A stretch of DNA of 64,000 nt, taken from NCBI RefSeq assembly GCF_030272615.1, contig NC_081409.1, positions 208,613,190-208,677,189 of the forward strand, in the 5' to 3' direction. The position numbers and the translations under genes are program-made. This document shows, in pieces, positions 34,003 to 46,095 of this stretch; the first letter of the stretch is position 1, and each line of letters begins with the position of its first letter. Source of the stretch: Cryptomeria japonica. Its lineage: Eukaryota > Streptophyta > Pinopsida > Cupressales > Cupressaceae. The notes under the pieces were generated by a model. It searched no databases. It saw only the letters and a list, made by a program, of their open reading frames with translations, and was not told the DNA's origin.

Positions 34003-37000
34003 ATGGTTGAAACCCGCCTTCAAAAATGTAGGAGAATAGCTAAAGAAGCTCAAGAATCCGTAAACATGAGTTCTTATGAGTATGACAATGATCTATTCTA
34101 CAATCCTGAGCACACTACATTACCAGACATGAATGTTTATAGACACAATCCAAATGTGGAGAGCGCAAACACTATAAACAACAATGCTACACACAATGAT
34201 ACCGTGGACAACTCTTCAATACTATCAGCAGACATACAAGAATCCATAATGGATCCTCAATTCAATAGATTGGTTGAAGAGATAATGAGGAGAGATCGTC
34301 AATACTTTTTAAACATGATGGCACAAAGTGGAGCTAAAATACCGCATGATTTTGACTTATCTCAACTTATGGAAAGTCGACCCTCACAACAAACTCAACC
34401 TAACATGGATCAAAGGAGACCAAATAGTGGAGGAAATAGAGGACCAAATAATATGATGCCGGAGTCACCATCAGCTTTGCTTCAAAAACCAGCAATCCCA
34501 CATACACAAGCTCAAATATATGATACTTACGCTCAAAGACCATTATGGAGGCCTTATGCTCAAACGCATGCTTAAGGTATGGATCAATCAAAACAAGTAG
34601 ATACTCAAGGACATCCTCAAAATTTTGACACAAGGAGACCTCATGTCAAAATTGGGGGCAACACAATGGAAAATGAAAGGCCTATTGAATATGGTTTATA
34701 CACACAAAATAGATATGGGGTTCCCCAACAAGAAGTTATGCCAAGTGCTCCATATATGTCGCAACAATATAGACCTCCATATGGACATGTCTACGATCAG
34801 TATCATCCATACATGCAACAAGTTCCTCCTCAAATGGGTGTTTCAAACATGGGGTATGCTACAAGAAATCAATCTCCTCCCAAGAATAATTTGGAGCAAC
34901 AAATTAGAGATCTACAAAAGAAAGTGGAGGACATGAGCACATCAAAACCTACATACACTATGAGAGATATATGCCCTTATCCCTTCGATAAGAGCATTCA
35001 AATGCCTCCATTTCCTCCACACTTTGTGACACCAAAATTTGACAAATATAGAGGGAGAGGAGACCCCAAGGCACACATAAGAAAATTCTTCACAGCCTGC
35101 ATTGAGGTAGCGGCAGAAGAAACATACTTAATGAGGTTGTTCCCACAGAGCTTAAGAGATCAGGCTATGGAATGGTTTTCTCAATTACCTCCTGGTATTA
35201 AGTCATGGGGCGACTTAGCAGAGGCATTCATTCAGCATTTCTCTTACAATATAGAAACAGATGTCTCAGTTACTACCTTGTGCAATACGAAACAAAAGGA
35301 AGGAGAATCTTTGGCAACATTTTTACAAAGATGGAGAAACCTAGCTAGCAGATGCTCTTGTGAAATCCCGCAAAAACAAATGGTGGAGATGTTCACACAA
35401 AACGTTAATAAAGCTATTGGCTATGATCTCAGAAAAGCTTGTTTGTCTACATTCAAGGATGTTATTGAAAAGGGCCTAGCAACAGAAAAGGTCTTAATTG
35501 AACAAGGAGTTATCAAACTATTCAAAGAAAACAAAGAGGACTTCAAAGGAAAGGACAAACCAAAATTTTGGAACAAGAACAAGAACACAGTTAATGATGG
35601 TGTTGTTGATGCCAATACAGTGAGACCAAAGTTCGTCTTTTCTGGATCAAATTCTACCAACAATCAAGTGAACAATCAAACAACTTCTAAACCACGAAGG
35701 AAGTACACTCCATTGGGAGAACCACTTGAATCAGTATTCAAAAAGCTTGTAGCAAACAAAGTGATCACGGTCCCAGATTTTCCTCCATATGAACCAAAGG
35801 TAAAACCAAATTGGTGGAATGATGATGAGTTTTGTGAGTTTCATAAGAGCAAGGGTCACAAGACAGGTAATTGCCATCGATTGAAAAACATTGTACAAGA
35901 TCTCATTGACAGAGGAGATATAGAGATTGAGGGACATTCATCTAACCAAGAGCATGAGGTGTTTAAGGAACCATTCCCAAAACATGACAAAGGAAAAGGC
36001 AAAGTCACAGATGATCAAGCCAATTACACTAGAGCACCTTACAATTATGATTCTACTATCAATCACATCTCAATGGACAATCATATTTCTACCATTACTA
36101 TCAAAAACAAAAATCCTGAGAATCCTTCTCAGAGACCCAAGATCGTCCTAAAAGGTGTGGGATCTTCGTTCGAATCTACCTCTGAATGTCATGTTACAAC
36201 CCGTCGAGGTAAGATCACATTGCCAGGTGCCTCCACTAAGAATACCAATCTTTCATCAACCAAGCCTGAGTACGACCTTGTAGAACAATTAGGGAAAACA
36301 CCCGCACTCATCTCTATTCTTGAGCTCTTGCGTATATCCCCTGCACATAAAGCCATCCTTGACAAAATCTTGAGAGACACTGCTGTCCCTACTGATCTGA
36401 ACGTGGACCAGTTTCAAGCCATGGTGGGATACCTATCCGTTCCACACTCCCTCACATTCATAGAAGCCGATGACACCTCCATAAGTCAGCCCCATAATGC
36501 ACCTCTACACGTTGAAGCCTTCATACATAAACACCGAATAAAACGAGTCCTGATAGATGGAGGAGCAGGTCTTAATATTTGTACATTGAGCACCATCAGA
36601 CAATTGGGATATTCTGACAAGGCTGTGAATTCTACAAACCAAATCACCATTAAGGCTTATGATGATGAAGAGCGTTCGTCCAAGGGCACGGTCATCTTAC
36701 CACTAAGAATAGGGCGAGTCACAAAGGATGTGGTTTGTCAAGTCCTGGATCTAGATCTCACGTATAACATATTGCTAGGACGCCCATGGATTCATGAAAT
36801 GAGGGCAGTCCCATCAACATACCATCAATGCATTAAGTTTCCTCATAATGGAGTCGAGGTAACGGTCAATGGCGATCCAAATCCATTCATATATTGCAAT
36901 AACTTGAGATCACATACTGAGACTATCATTCCCAGCAATCGTGAGGCTACTCCTTCTTCAGCATATATTGATCCTGAGTCACTAAAGCCCTCGACATCCA

Positions 37001-40000
37001 AACAAGGTGAACTTAGAGCCAAGTTTCAAGACAAAGGCATGGGAGAATACACTTTGAATCAAACAATGTTTTTACGACAAGTCATGACCTCTCCCAAGGA
37101 ATATGGGAGGCCACATCCTAACAAGCAAATCTCCATCATGATACTCAAATGGGATCCTACCATCTTTCAAAAATGGGGTGAACTAGAAGAAGAAAATTTA
37201 TATAAAATGCTCTATAAGGACGTTGAAGAGGAAACACATGATCAGATTATTATACCCTGTGAAAGCTATGGCAAAGGTTTCAAAATTCTGCAAAGATTCG
37301 GGTATGATGGAAAAAGCCCTCTCGAACTACGCAGAGAAGGTGTCATGGAGCCCTTACAACCTGAGCTAACTACAAGAAGGGAATGCTCCAAGGGGCTTGG
37401 TTTTCTGAATCCCAGACTACACAATAAAAGAACAAAAGAGACATGGCGAATTAAAGTTGCCGAAGTTCAACAAGAGGATTACTATTCCACAGACTCCAAC
37501 GAATGGGAATGGGGTTCAGACAAATCTTCCAGTGACTATGAGCTCAACGAGACATTCAGAGAACCAGATGAACCTACAGAGGAGGAGGAATTTTACAAAA
37601 AGTTCAGAGTTGGTCAAGAACCAACCCATAAGGATCCCGCACAAGCTTCGTTTCAAGGTCCTAGGTCAAAATCACATAGGATGAGGACACCTGTCCCTGA
37701 GGGTGCTACTAGTGATGACAATTTGGATTCGTTCGCAATCGAAACTGATGAGGAGAGTGCCATTGATGACCTTGACGACTATCTTGACATACCTGAATAT
37801 AACCACATCTTCACTATTAGCCTTGCGAACTCTGAAAACACTAAAGACCTTCCCCTTGTCCACCCCCAACTCATTGACTGGGATCATGAGGGACCAGCAC
37901 AGTTTGATACATTTCAAAATGACGAAGCTATTGTCGACTATCTTGGCATTCGAGATGATCTTCCCCCTGGAGACCATAAAGCAGGATACGCCATAGAGCT
38001 TAATAACATGGCATACTTTGGTGAGGATGTCGAGCCTTCTAGTCGCAAAAATGTGAAAATAAAAACAAAACAGGGGTCTTATGGCGAAAACCACACTGTG
38101 GCGCTATCTGACTCTAAAAAAGTAAAAAGAAAGGACGTATCTGAGGGTGAAAACCTCTCGGAGGCGCCCGAAGATGGAAGGCTCGACATTCTCCCAGCAT
38201 CATACGAGGAAAAATCATCCATGTTGGTAGAGGAGACTATAAAGACAAACATTGGTACAACAGAGGTTCCACACAACATATTTTTGGCTCAATCATTGAC
38301 AGAGGCCGAGAGAGCAAGATTCATAAGCTTCTTTAAGGAACGACAAATCAACTTCACATGGTCTTACGCTGATATGCTTGGGCTAGACCCGGATTTAGTA
38401 ATGCATCATTTAACAGTCAAGCCGGGGGCAAAGCCAGTAAAACAGAAATTGAGGAAAATGCATCCACAAGTGGCATTGCTAGTCAAGGCAGAGCTGGAGA
38501 AATTGCTGGATGTCGGATTCATACGCCCAATTGATTATCCCGAATGGATTTCCAACTTAGTACCTGTCAGCAAACCGGATCGCAGCATCCGAATATGTAC
38601 AGACTTCAGAGATATCAACAAGGCTTGTCCAAAGGACGATTTCCCATTACCAAACATTGACTTGATTGTTGACCTCACAGCAAGCCATGAGATGTTATCC
38701 TTAATGGACGGATTCTCTGGATATAATCAAATCAGGATTGCACCTGAAGATCAACATAAAACATCATTCACTTGTCCATGGGGAACCTTTTGTTGGAATG
38801 TCATGCCCTTTGGGCTGAAAAATGCAGGTGCCACGTATCAACGAGCGATGACTACTATCTTTCATGATCTCATGCACATAACCGTGGAAGATTATGTTGA
38901 CGATCTTTTGGGAAAATCAATAGACAGAGACACACACTTGGACATACTTTTAGTTGTCTTTGATCGGCTAGAAAAATACAAGGTAAGACTAAATCCAAAG
39001 AAATGTGTCTTTGGAGTAACCTCCGGGAAGCTCCTAGGATTCATTGTGTCTAAAAGAGGAATAGAAGCCAATCCAGCGAAAGTCAAGGCTATCTTGGACA
39101 TGCCGCCACCCAAGAACATCAGTCAACTTCGATCTTTACAAGGGAGACTCCAGTCCATACGAAGATTCATAGCACAACTTGCAAATAAGTGTAACCCTTT
39201 CCAGCACCTGCTACACAAAAACATCAAGTTCAAATGGGACGAGAACTGTCAATAGGCTTTTCAGGCCCTCAAAGACTATCTTTTGAACCCGCCAGTTTTG
39301 ATGCCACCAATTCCCGATCAACCATTGCTACTTTACATATCAGCTACTCCGACAGCACTGGGGGCACTCCTAGCACAACAAATACCTGACGGCAAGGAAA
39401 AAACAGTCTACTATATCAGTCGTACATTGGTGGGATATGAGCTAAACTACACACCAATCGAGCGTGCATGTCTCGCTGTGGTCTTTGCTTCACAGAAGTT
39501 GCGACATTATATGCTCACTCACAAGACTAAGTTGATTGCTCGAATTGATCCACTAAAATATCTTCTCAACAAAGCTACACTTACTGGGCGGCTGGCCAAG
39601 TGGGTAATGATTTTGAGTGAATTCGACATTGAATACGTGGACAGAAAAGCTATAAAAGGACAAGCCATTGCAGATCAACTAGCAGATGCTCCCATGATAG
39701 ATGATGTTCCTCTACAGTCAGAATTTCCAGATGAGTCCATTCTAACAATATCACCTGCAAAGCCATGACAACTATACTTTGACGGCTCATACACACAGCA
39801 TGGGGCAGGAGCGGGTATACTCTTTATAACTCCTCAAGGCAATTCTATACCAAAGTCATACCGCTTATCATTTCCTTGCACTAACAATATAGCGGAATAC
39901 GAGGCATTAACAACTGGGTTAAGAATTGCAGTTCAGTGGAAGATCCAAGAACTTCGTGTTTTTGGGGATTCGCAACTTGTCATCCGTCAAGCAACTGATG

Positions 40001-41514
40001 ATTATCAGACAAAAGATGAAAAGCTAATGCCTTACAAACAACTGGTAGATGATCCGAAACAGCACTTTGCAAAGATAGAGTTTGAGCAGATACCAAGAGA
40101 ACAGAATCGTGCTGCGGATGCCATGGCTACAATTGCTTCGCTCATTGATCTACCGCGAAATGAGACCTGCTATGAGTTCCTGGTAGACAACCTGTTGATT
40201 CCTTCATATGAGATCACTCCTACGGAAATGATATGTGTTGTTGGTCCTGAATCCCAGTTATATGGTCCCATATTCACATACCTTCGCGACAATATCTTAC
40301 CTCCCGATCTATCGAACAATCAACGCCGCACTTTCATTCGCCAATCCTCTCGATACGTCATTTTAGCTGATATCCTGTACCGACGAGGTCTAGATGGCAC
40401 CCTTCTTAGATGTTTAGAGAGTGACAAAGCTCAGATTGCGTTACGAGAAGTGCACGAAGGGATATGTGGTCCGCATACTAGTGGTCCTACCTTGGCCAAG
40501 AAACTTATCAGGACTGGATACTACTGGCCTACTATGGAAAAAGACTCATATCAGTTTGTCAAGAAGTGTAAGCAGTGTCAAATTCATGGAGACCTCATAC
40601 ATGCACCAGCACAGGAACTACAACCACTTGCATCTCCTTGGCCCTTTTGTCAGTGGGGACTCAATCTCATAGGCAAGATTCATCCTCCTTCTTCCAATGG
40701 TCATAAATTCATTATCACAGCCACAGAGTATTTCACAAAGTGGATTAAAGCCGTGCCTCTCACATAAGTTACTGGGAAACAAATCGCTACTTTCATCCTG
40801 AACTACATCATTTGCCGATACGGGATTCCTACTTCCATTATTACGGATAACGGGCGTCCTTTCAAAAATCAGGATGTTCGTGAACTCTGTGAGCGCTTCC
40901 ATATCTCCCATCGTTTCTCCACACCATATTACCCCTAAGGTAATGGCCAAGCTGAGGCGTCTAATAAAACAATTCTCAAAATCCTTAAAAAGACAGTCGA
41001 TGACGCTGGCCGTAACTGGCACATCCAACTCAATCCCGCACTTTGGGCCTATCGTACCAGTGTCCGCACACCTACAGGAGCTACACCTTACTCACTTGTC
41101 TACGGCTTTGAAGCCATCTTGCCTATTGAGGTCGAGTTACCTTCTTTACGGGTCTCTTTGAGAAACATAATCAACGATGAAGACTACAGGGTCTCTCGCT
41201 TACAAGAACTAGAACTGCTGGAGGAACGAAGGCACACTGCTTTTAATCATCTCAAGGCTTACCAACAACGAATGAGTCGCAGTTACAATCACAAGGTCAA
41301 GCCTCGCACATTTGAGGTAGGTGACTTAGTCCTCAGAGAGAACCCCAAGAATCAACAAGATAGAGATAAGAAGGGCAAATTTGAACCCAACTGGCTTGGT
41401 CCTTACATCATCACAGCAGTATATGGATCTGGGGCATATCAGCTCTCAACTACAGAAGGTGAACCCTTGGAGGATCTTATCAACAACATGCACCTTCGCA
41501 GGTTCTACACATAA
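34003..41514 (+). pseudogene. Tat/Gypsy gag-pol polyprotein with five in-frame stops
   Basis: One frame of about 2,500 codons with no frameshift. Stops: TAA 34573, TAG 39253, TGA 39766, TAA 40765 and TAA 40936. Gag has a capsid-like block (FDKYRGRGDPKAHIRKFF to about 35500) and a cysteine-histidine stretch near 35835 (CEFHKSKGHKTGNC). Protease has DGGAG near 36553-36569 and ILLGRPWIH. A G-patch-like stretch lies near 37249-37400. RT spans about 38440-39130 with EDYVDDLL. RNase H-1 (39283-39690) lacks the usual first Asp, as in other Tat elements. The second RNase H (from 39769: LYFDGS, NNIAEYEAL, FGDSQLV) keeps its acidic residues. Integrase has an HHCC finger near 40450-40585 and the DDE core, but the first Asp is Asn (40663-40665); the later Asp (40846) and Glu (40954) remain. 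A GKQIATFILNY segment and a basic C-terminus end at HLRRFYT. Start is the first ATG in frame (MVETRLQKC). Confidence 0.92.
38083..38168 (+). other. Two bulged hairpins inside pol
   Basis: 38083-38105: outer stem GGCG/CGCT, bulge AAAA, inner stem CCAC/GTGG, loop ACT. 38146-38168: outer stem GGTG/CGCC, bulge AAAA, inner stem CCTC/GAGG, loop TCG. They lie in the region between protease and RT and are simultaneously coding (both start with GEN). The same fold recurs three times after the pol stop. Confidence 0.75.
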
Positions 41515-43246
41515 GCTCTTCGGAACATCCTAATTCAAAAATACAAAACAAATCAAAAAAATTTCAAAAATACAAAAAAAATTATAAAACAAAAAAATCG
41601 TTACTTGGTGAAAACCTGGCAAACAGGCGCCTTGTGATAACAAAAAAATTGAAAAATCCAAAAAAGTAAAGAGAAATAATTTCGTCCAACGGTGAAAACC
41701 ACTTCGGTGGCGCCCTGGGCAAGTACCATGGTGAAAACTGGGTCACCAGCGCCATGCGTAGAGACTTTGCTCCTCTCTCCTTCAGGATTCTCTTTCATCT
41801 TTCACTTTGCACACACTCACAACCTATTCACTCACAATAAACTTACCTATTCCCATCATGGCTAGTTATTGATCTGCCTAAAATTGGTTAGCCATCCATA
41901 ACCCCTCCCTTTTCACTCCCTTTCCATCCATAATAAATCAGATCTTATCTGTGGCTAAGGCAAATCCTACGTCTAGTAATGGGTGTGGAACTGAGAACAT
42001 CACATGTTTCGAGGAGTATAGTTTCTTCCAGCTTCCTTCAAGTCTATCCACACACAATCCGCAATAAAGCAACATCTGCATCGCCAGTCCACAATAAAGT
42101 TCCATCTTCTCCACAATAAAGTATCAGTTTCATGGATTCAGTCAGTTTCAAATGAGACACAGCAGCAACAATGAGCTTCAACAAAATCAAATCTTTCAAC
42201 AGACTCAGACAACATATGGTTCAGTGCTATCTATCATTTTTGTGAAAGTGAACATTGTGACCACAATCGAATAAGACTTAAACAAGTGACAAGAGACATT
42301 AAACTTGAGGACTACAGTGGATGTTGCTGTCGAGTCTTGGTTTTCTTTTGATTTTATCTTTTTGGTGACATGTCTTTTAGCTTTTCCAGGATGTCTTTGA
42401 CTAGAGATTCTATCTCCAGGATGTCTTTGACTAGAAAGGCAAGGATGGGGTATCGTCACCTATTTGCATTTGCTGTCTGTGGATTGTCTTTTAGTAATGC
42501 TATGACTTGTCCAAGGATATGAGGACACTGTGATTCTAGTATGAACTGGGGCATTCCTTGTTTGTGACTGTCTTATCTCCATGCAAACAGGTACAATGAC
42601 TTTCTGGGCCAAACATATGCCTCGATTGTCATAACCTATTCTGCCATAATAAAGCTCAATGATGATAACGCACAAGAAGCTCTTTCACGTTCATATCTTC
42701 TGTCTTCCATCCCCCTTTCTTGATCGACTTCCATTGTCCTTCTCGAGTCTGCGTAGCCCGCTATCACATGACTGAGTATAATGACACACCAAAAACATTT
42801 GCATTTCATATAGTTACACCTACATCACCACATATAAGCATTTCATATATACATATAGATATCACAATTGCATCACATCCTGCATACAACACATGTTAGC
42901 ACATCATACATTTTCATCATGTAAATAATCATTTGCATTATCATATTCATTTGCATTACATACATTCACATTTGCATCATGTATCACATATACAACATAA
43001 AAGAACAAAAATATATTGCATTGCATCATATAAGCATCCATATCATAAAACATGTATCACATAAGAACATTTCATCACATAAAGTACACATGCATATAGC
43101 TGCCGCAAAAATGGATCATCTCTCATATATAATCAAAATGTGTCATGATACAATGATGTCAAAAATCATATGGCTACAAAATCACCCGCGGGTGTCTACA
43201 ATACAAAAATGGTACATATACTGATACAAAGGGGAGCCCACTATGG
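41515..43246. other. Noncoding region between gag-pol and PMD gene, with poly(A) hexamers
   Basis: No supportable coding region. AATAAA occurs at 41836, near 41932, at 42063, 42093 and 42115, and near 42648; the third to fifth sit in a C(A/C)CAATAAAG context. The phrase CCAGGATGTCTTTGACTAGA is duplicated at 42389 and 42417. A CAT/ACAT-rich low-complexity stretch fills 42790-43120. Gag-pol and PMD transcription converge here, so the hexamers could end the sense mRNA before the antisense gene. Confidence 0.6.
41607..41753 (+). other. Three bulged hairpins after the pol stop
   Basis: All three have outer stem GGTG/CGCC and bulge AAAA. Inner stems and loops differ: CCTG/CAGG with loop GCAAA (41607-41631), CCAC/GTGG with loop TTCG (41691-41714), and CTGG/CCAG with loop GTCA (41730-41753). 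With the two in pol there are four different inner stems, each fully complementary. Confidence 0.8.
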
Positions 43247-45222
43247 CTATGATGAACTCCCTCTCTCGGAGCCGCCCGGCCTCGACGGAGTCTGAGCTCT
43301 AGATGGTCCCGCTCCAGGATCTCCCTGCCTGTCTGGTGGTGGTGGAGGACCCATGACCCCACCGCTGGATGCCTGCCTCCTACGACTCCCTCCCGTAGCC
43401 GTCGCTGTGCGCGACGATCTATGGAAGCTCCTCGCCCGCTGATCCGCTGGCACGACACCATAGTACAGATCCCTCCAGTAGGCGATCTCCTCTCCGGCTC
43501 GCAGCACATATGCGTAGCCTGCCCCTGCATCCTCTGCTACCCGCCTCCTTGCCCTCAGAGCTGTCTCGGCCTCAGTATATCTCTGGATGGCCTGGTCTCT
43601 CTCCCGCTCTGTGTCCCTGAGCCTGATCCTGAGGCGATCTCTCTCCCGAACCAAATCAGCAATCTCGTCTGCCTGGCCCTAGCAGATCTCTCTCAGCTCT
43701 AATAGCTCATCCTCCTCAGGATCTCCACCCTCAGCCTCTGCCTGTGGCTCCTCCTCTGCAGGTGCCTGTACCTATGCCTCTCCCTGTACCTGTCTAGGTA
43801 CCTGAATAGGTACCTGTCCCTGTCCTTGTCCCTGCACCTGTCTAGGTCCCTGTGCTTTAGGACCCTGTGCTGCTGGTACCTGTAGGGGCAATCCACCTCG
43901 ACCCCTCACCACCTGAGCTGCTCTCTCCTGTCCTCCCTCCCTCCGAGGTGCTACCCGCCTCTCTCCCACCACTCCCCTCCGCCTCCGTCGGCCCCTGCCT
44001 CCATCTCCTCCACCACCATCATCATCATCCCCTCCCACCTCTCCCTCCAGCAGCTCTCCCGGATCTGTCAACCTCGGAAATGGATGCTCTGCCCAATATG
44101 CAGAGTACTCTGCGTCCATCCCTGCATCCTCTACCTCTGGCCACATGTCCCATGGTAATGGCATCATCTTTGCCAGTTGTGTCACGACCTGATCATATGA
44201 TAACAGCGGCCCGAACTGTACCTGATCTCTGACTGTACGGGCATACATGCCCGAGCCTCGTGGCATCCGTTGAATCCGGCCAAACTATCTGCAAACCCTG
44301 TCTACCAGCTGCCTCTCCAGAATATAGGGCGTCCGCCCAATTAGATACCTGCTCCTGAATGTATAAGGTAGCTCCAATGCGTCGTCATCCCACTCCTCGC
44401 ACCCCAAGTACGGCCTCCAGATAACCATATCAATGTCATCTATGACGCGTCTCCAATGCTCCAGTCGACCAATCCGCGGCTGTGATGTAATCATATCATA
44501 TAAATGCACGAAGCTCCGTCCATGCCCTCTGCCTCTGAAGTGGATAGGCCATGTGATAGGAAGGTGCTCATATGCCCACACCTGTAGGAGAGTCACTCCG
44601 CAGCCCAAGCCCATCGATCCGTGGTAAACAAACTGATGCAGCTCATAGTACAAATGTGCTATGACACATGGCCCCCATGCATATCTGGTGTGCTCTGTCA
44701 TCAGTGTCTCCAATGCTCCTCCCCAGCCAACTGCCAATCCCCGTGTAGCCTTGTCTGGACATAAGAAACCACTGATGGCTCCTCCAATAACAGCTGGCAA
44801 AGCTAAACCTGTAGCGGTCATGGTATCCCATGCCACGTGACCTGCTCTCATCTCCAAACCGGGATCCTGGAATACCCGTCTTAGTGCCTCCCTGTCACCA
44901 TCTCGATCATATGGAATCAACTCTCCATCGATCGGTATATGCAGTATCCTGTACACATCCTCCAGCGTCACTGTCATCTCCCCCATAGGCAAATGGAACG
45001 TGCAAGTCTCGGAGTGCCATCTCTCCGCCAGTGCAGTCAGCAAACCCATGTTTGCCCGAAACGCGGGCACATATAGCACATGTGTGAGACCCATCTCCTC
45101 AATAGAAATCCTGTCCTGGATCGACAACTCTGGTCGCAACCTCTGAGTCGATGGGAATCTCTCCCGTGACTCCAGCATAGGCAGATACTCCTGCAGTCAA
45201 CCAATCAATCATGTCAGTTATC

Positions 45223-45464
45223 GTGGCATTCACTGTTTATCACAAAATGCTACTTGCTATCTAAATGCATATGGCTATCTATCCTAGTGACACTCACTGA
45301 TCATCACAAAGTGTTGCTATATATCCTAGTAGTGCTCCCTGTTCATCACAAAGTACTACATGTGTGACATTCCCTGTTCATCACAAAATGTTACTCACAT
45401 TCGCACTCCCTATTCATCACAAAGTGCTTCCTATCTTGGTGCTCCCTGTTCATCACAAAGTGCC
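45223..45464 (-). repeat. Six-unit hairpin array with constant 15-base loop
   Basis: On the plus strand the loops read CACTGTTTATCACAA or CCCTGTTCATCACAA types at 45231, 45295, 45337, 45372, 45408 and 45444. Each is enclosed by complementary but different arms: GTGGCATT/AATGCTAC, TAGTGACACT/AGTGTTGCTA, GTAGTGCT/AGTACTAC, GTGACATT/AATGTTAC, GCACT/AGTGC and GGTGCT/AGTGCC, counting G-T pairs. The array sits 45-290 bp upstream of the PMD exon within the predicted intron. Confidence 0.8.
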
Positions 45465-45593
45465 TTGATCTATCCTAGTCATCCTAGAGGACCTGTTTGA
45501 GTGTATCCTCTCAGCAGCTTATCCAATCGACAGCGTATGTTCATCACAGAACTGCCGATTTGACCTATAAAGACTCAACTTATGCATTTTGAC

Positions 45594-45819
45594 ACACAAA
45601 CGCGCTTCTGCAACACAGACGCGCTTCCTGAATACATACGTGCCTATATCATGCACAAACGCGGCCAGGGAACACAGACGTCCCTACATGACATAAACGC
45701 CCTTACATTTCACAAACGCGTCCGTATTCAGCACAAACGCGGTCCCAGGCACAGACGCGCCTGGAACCGACACAGACGCGCCTGTTGGACACAGACGCGC
45801 CTGGCACTAACACAGACGC
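45594..45819 (-). repeat. Phased motif array C, sense to the PMD gene
   Basis: Twelve copies of the complement of the array A/B motif (ACACAGACGC or variants), with the ACGC core ending at 45603, 45622, 45641, 45662, 45681, 45700, 45719, 45740, 45758, 45779, 45798 and 45819. Steps are 18-21 bases, mean about 19.6. On the minus strand, the PMD coding strand, it reads GCGTCTGTGT. Confidence 0.87.
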
Positions 45820-46095
45820 GGTTGTGCGTTTTTGCATATTTTAACTACCCTATTCCTAGCGCATTTATTGCTACCTAACATGCATTAATGACACAACTTG
45901 AAATGCATGAAAGTACGAGGAGGTTTTCGGGTACTTACCGGCTCTCCTGCATCTGCTGGTCGCTGGAATCGGCGAATGCGGTCAAATCTATGAATGAAAG
46001 CCATCGCTGCTAACTGCTGCTGCTCTTTTCTCGCTCTGCACTATGACCTTGTAAGGGTGTGGATGACAATGAGGATGTCTTTTGCCCGTGGTCTA

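Larger units (their letters stand above)
45191..45938 (-). other. Predicted intron of the PMD gene
   Basis: 748 bp with GTAAGT donor and TTGACTGCAG acceptor. It joins a 66-bp exon to the PMD exon in frame. It contains both the constant-loop hairpin array and phased array C. Prediction is from sequence only. Confidence 0.65.
43247..46004 (-). pseudogene. Antisense plant mobile domain (PMD) gene of the Gypsy element
   Basis: Exon 1 is 46004-45939 (ATG, 22 codons, MAFIHRFDRIRRFQ..), with donor GTAAGT; the intron runs 45938-45191, acceptor CTGCAG, phase 0. Exon 2 continues EYLPMLESRERF and contains the PMD: LLTALAERWHSETCTFHLP, GEMTVTLEDVYRILHIPIDG, VTLLQVWAYEHLPI and YLIGRTPYILERQL, followed by FGRIQRMP. 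The C-terminal part is Asp/Gly- and Arg-rich, then Gln-Val repeats and a charged helical stretch (RERDRLRIRLRDTERERDQ). Three in-frame TAG codons interrupt it (43679-43681, 43772-43774, 44285-44287) without frameshift; each would be CAG before one C-to-T change. PMD proteins exist as host genes (MAIL1/MAIN family, silencing and development) and as passengers of transposons. Its role in the element is unknown; interference with silencing is a guess. Confidence 0.85.

Noticed and set aside
33639-34010. ORF of 123 codons just before gag
   Set aside because: Leader sequence, wrong frame relative to gag, composition of CTT/ACT repeats; no domain.
42790-43120. Possible minisatellite of CAT/ACAT words
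   Set aside because: Low-complexity drift without a stable unit length; noted only as part of the noncoding region.
43174-43530. Overlapping minus-strand ORF in another frame at the PMD 3' end
   Set aside because: The frame continuing from the PMD exon has the expected charged helical tail; the other frame is a shadow.
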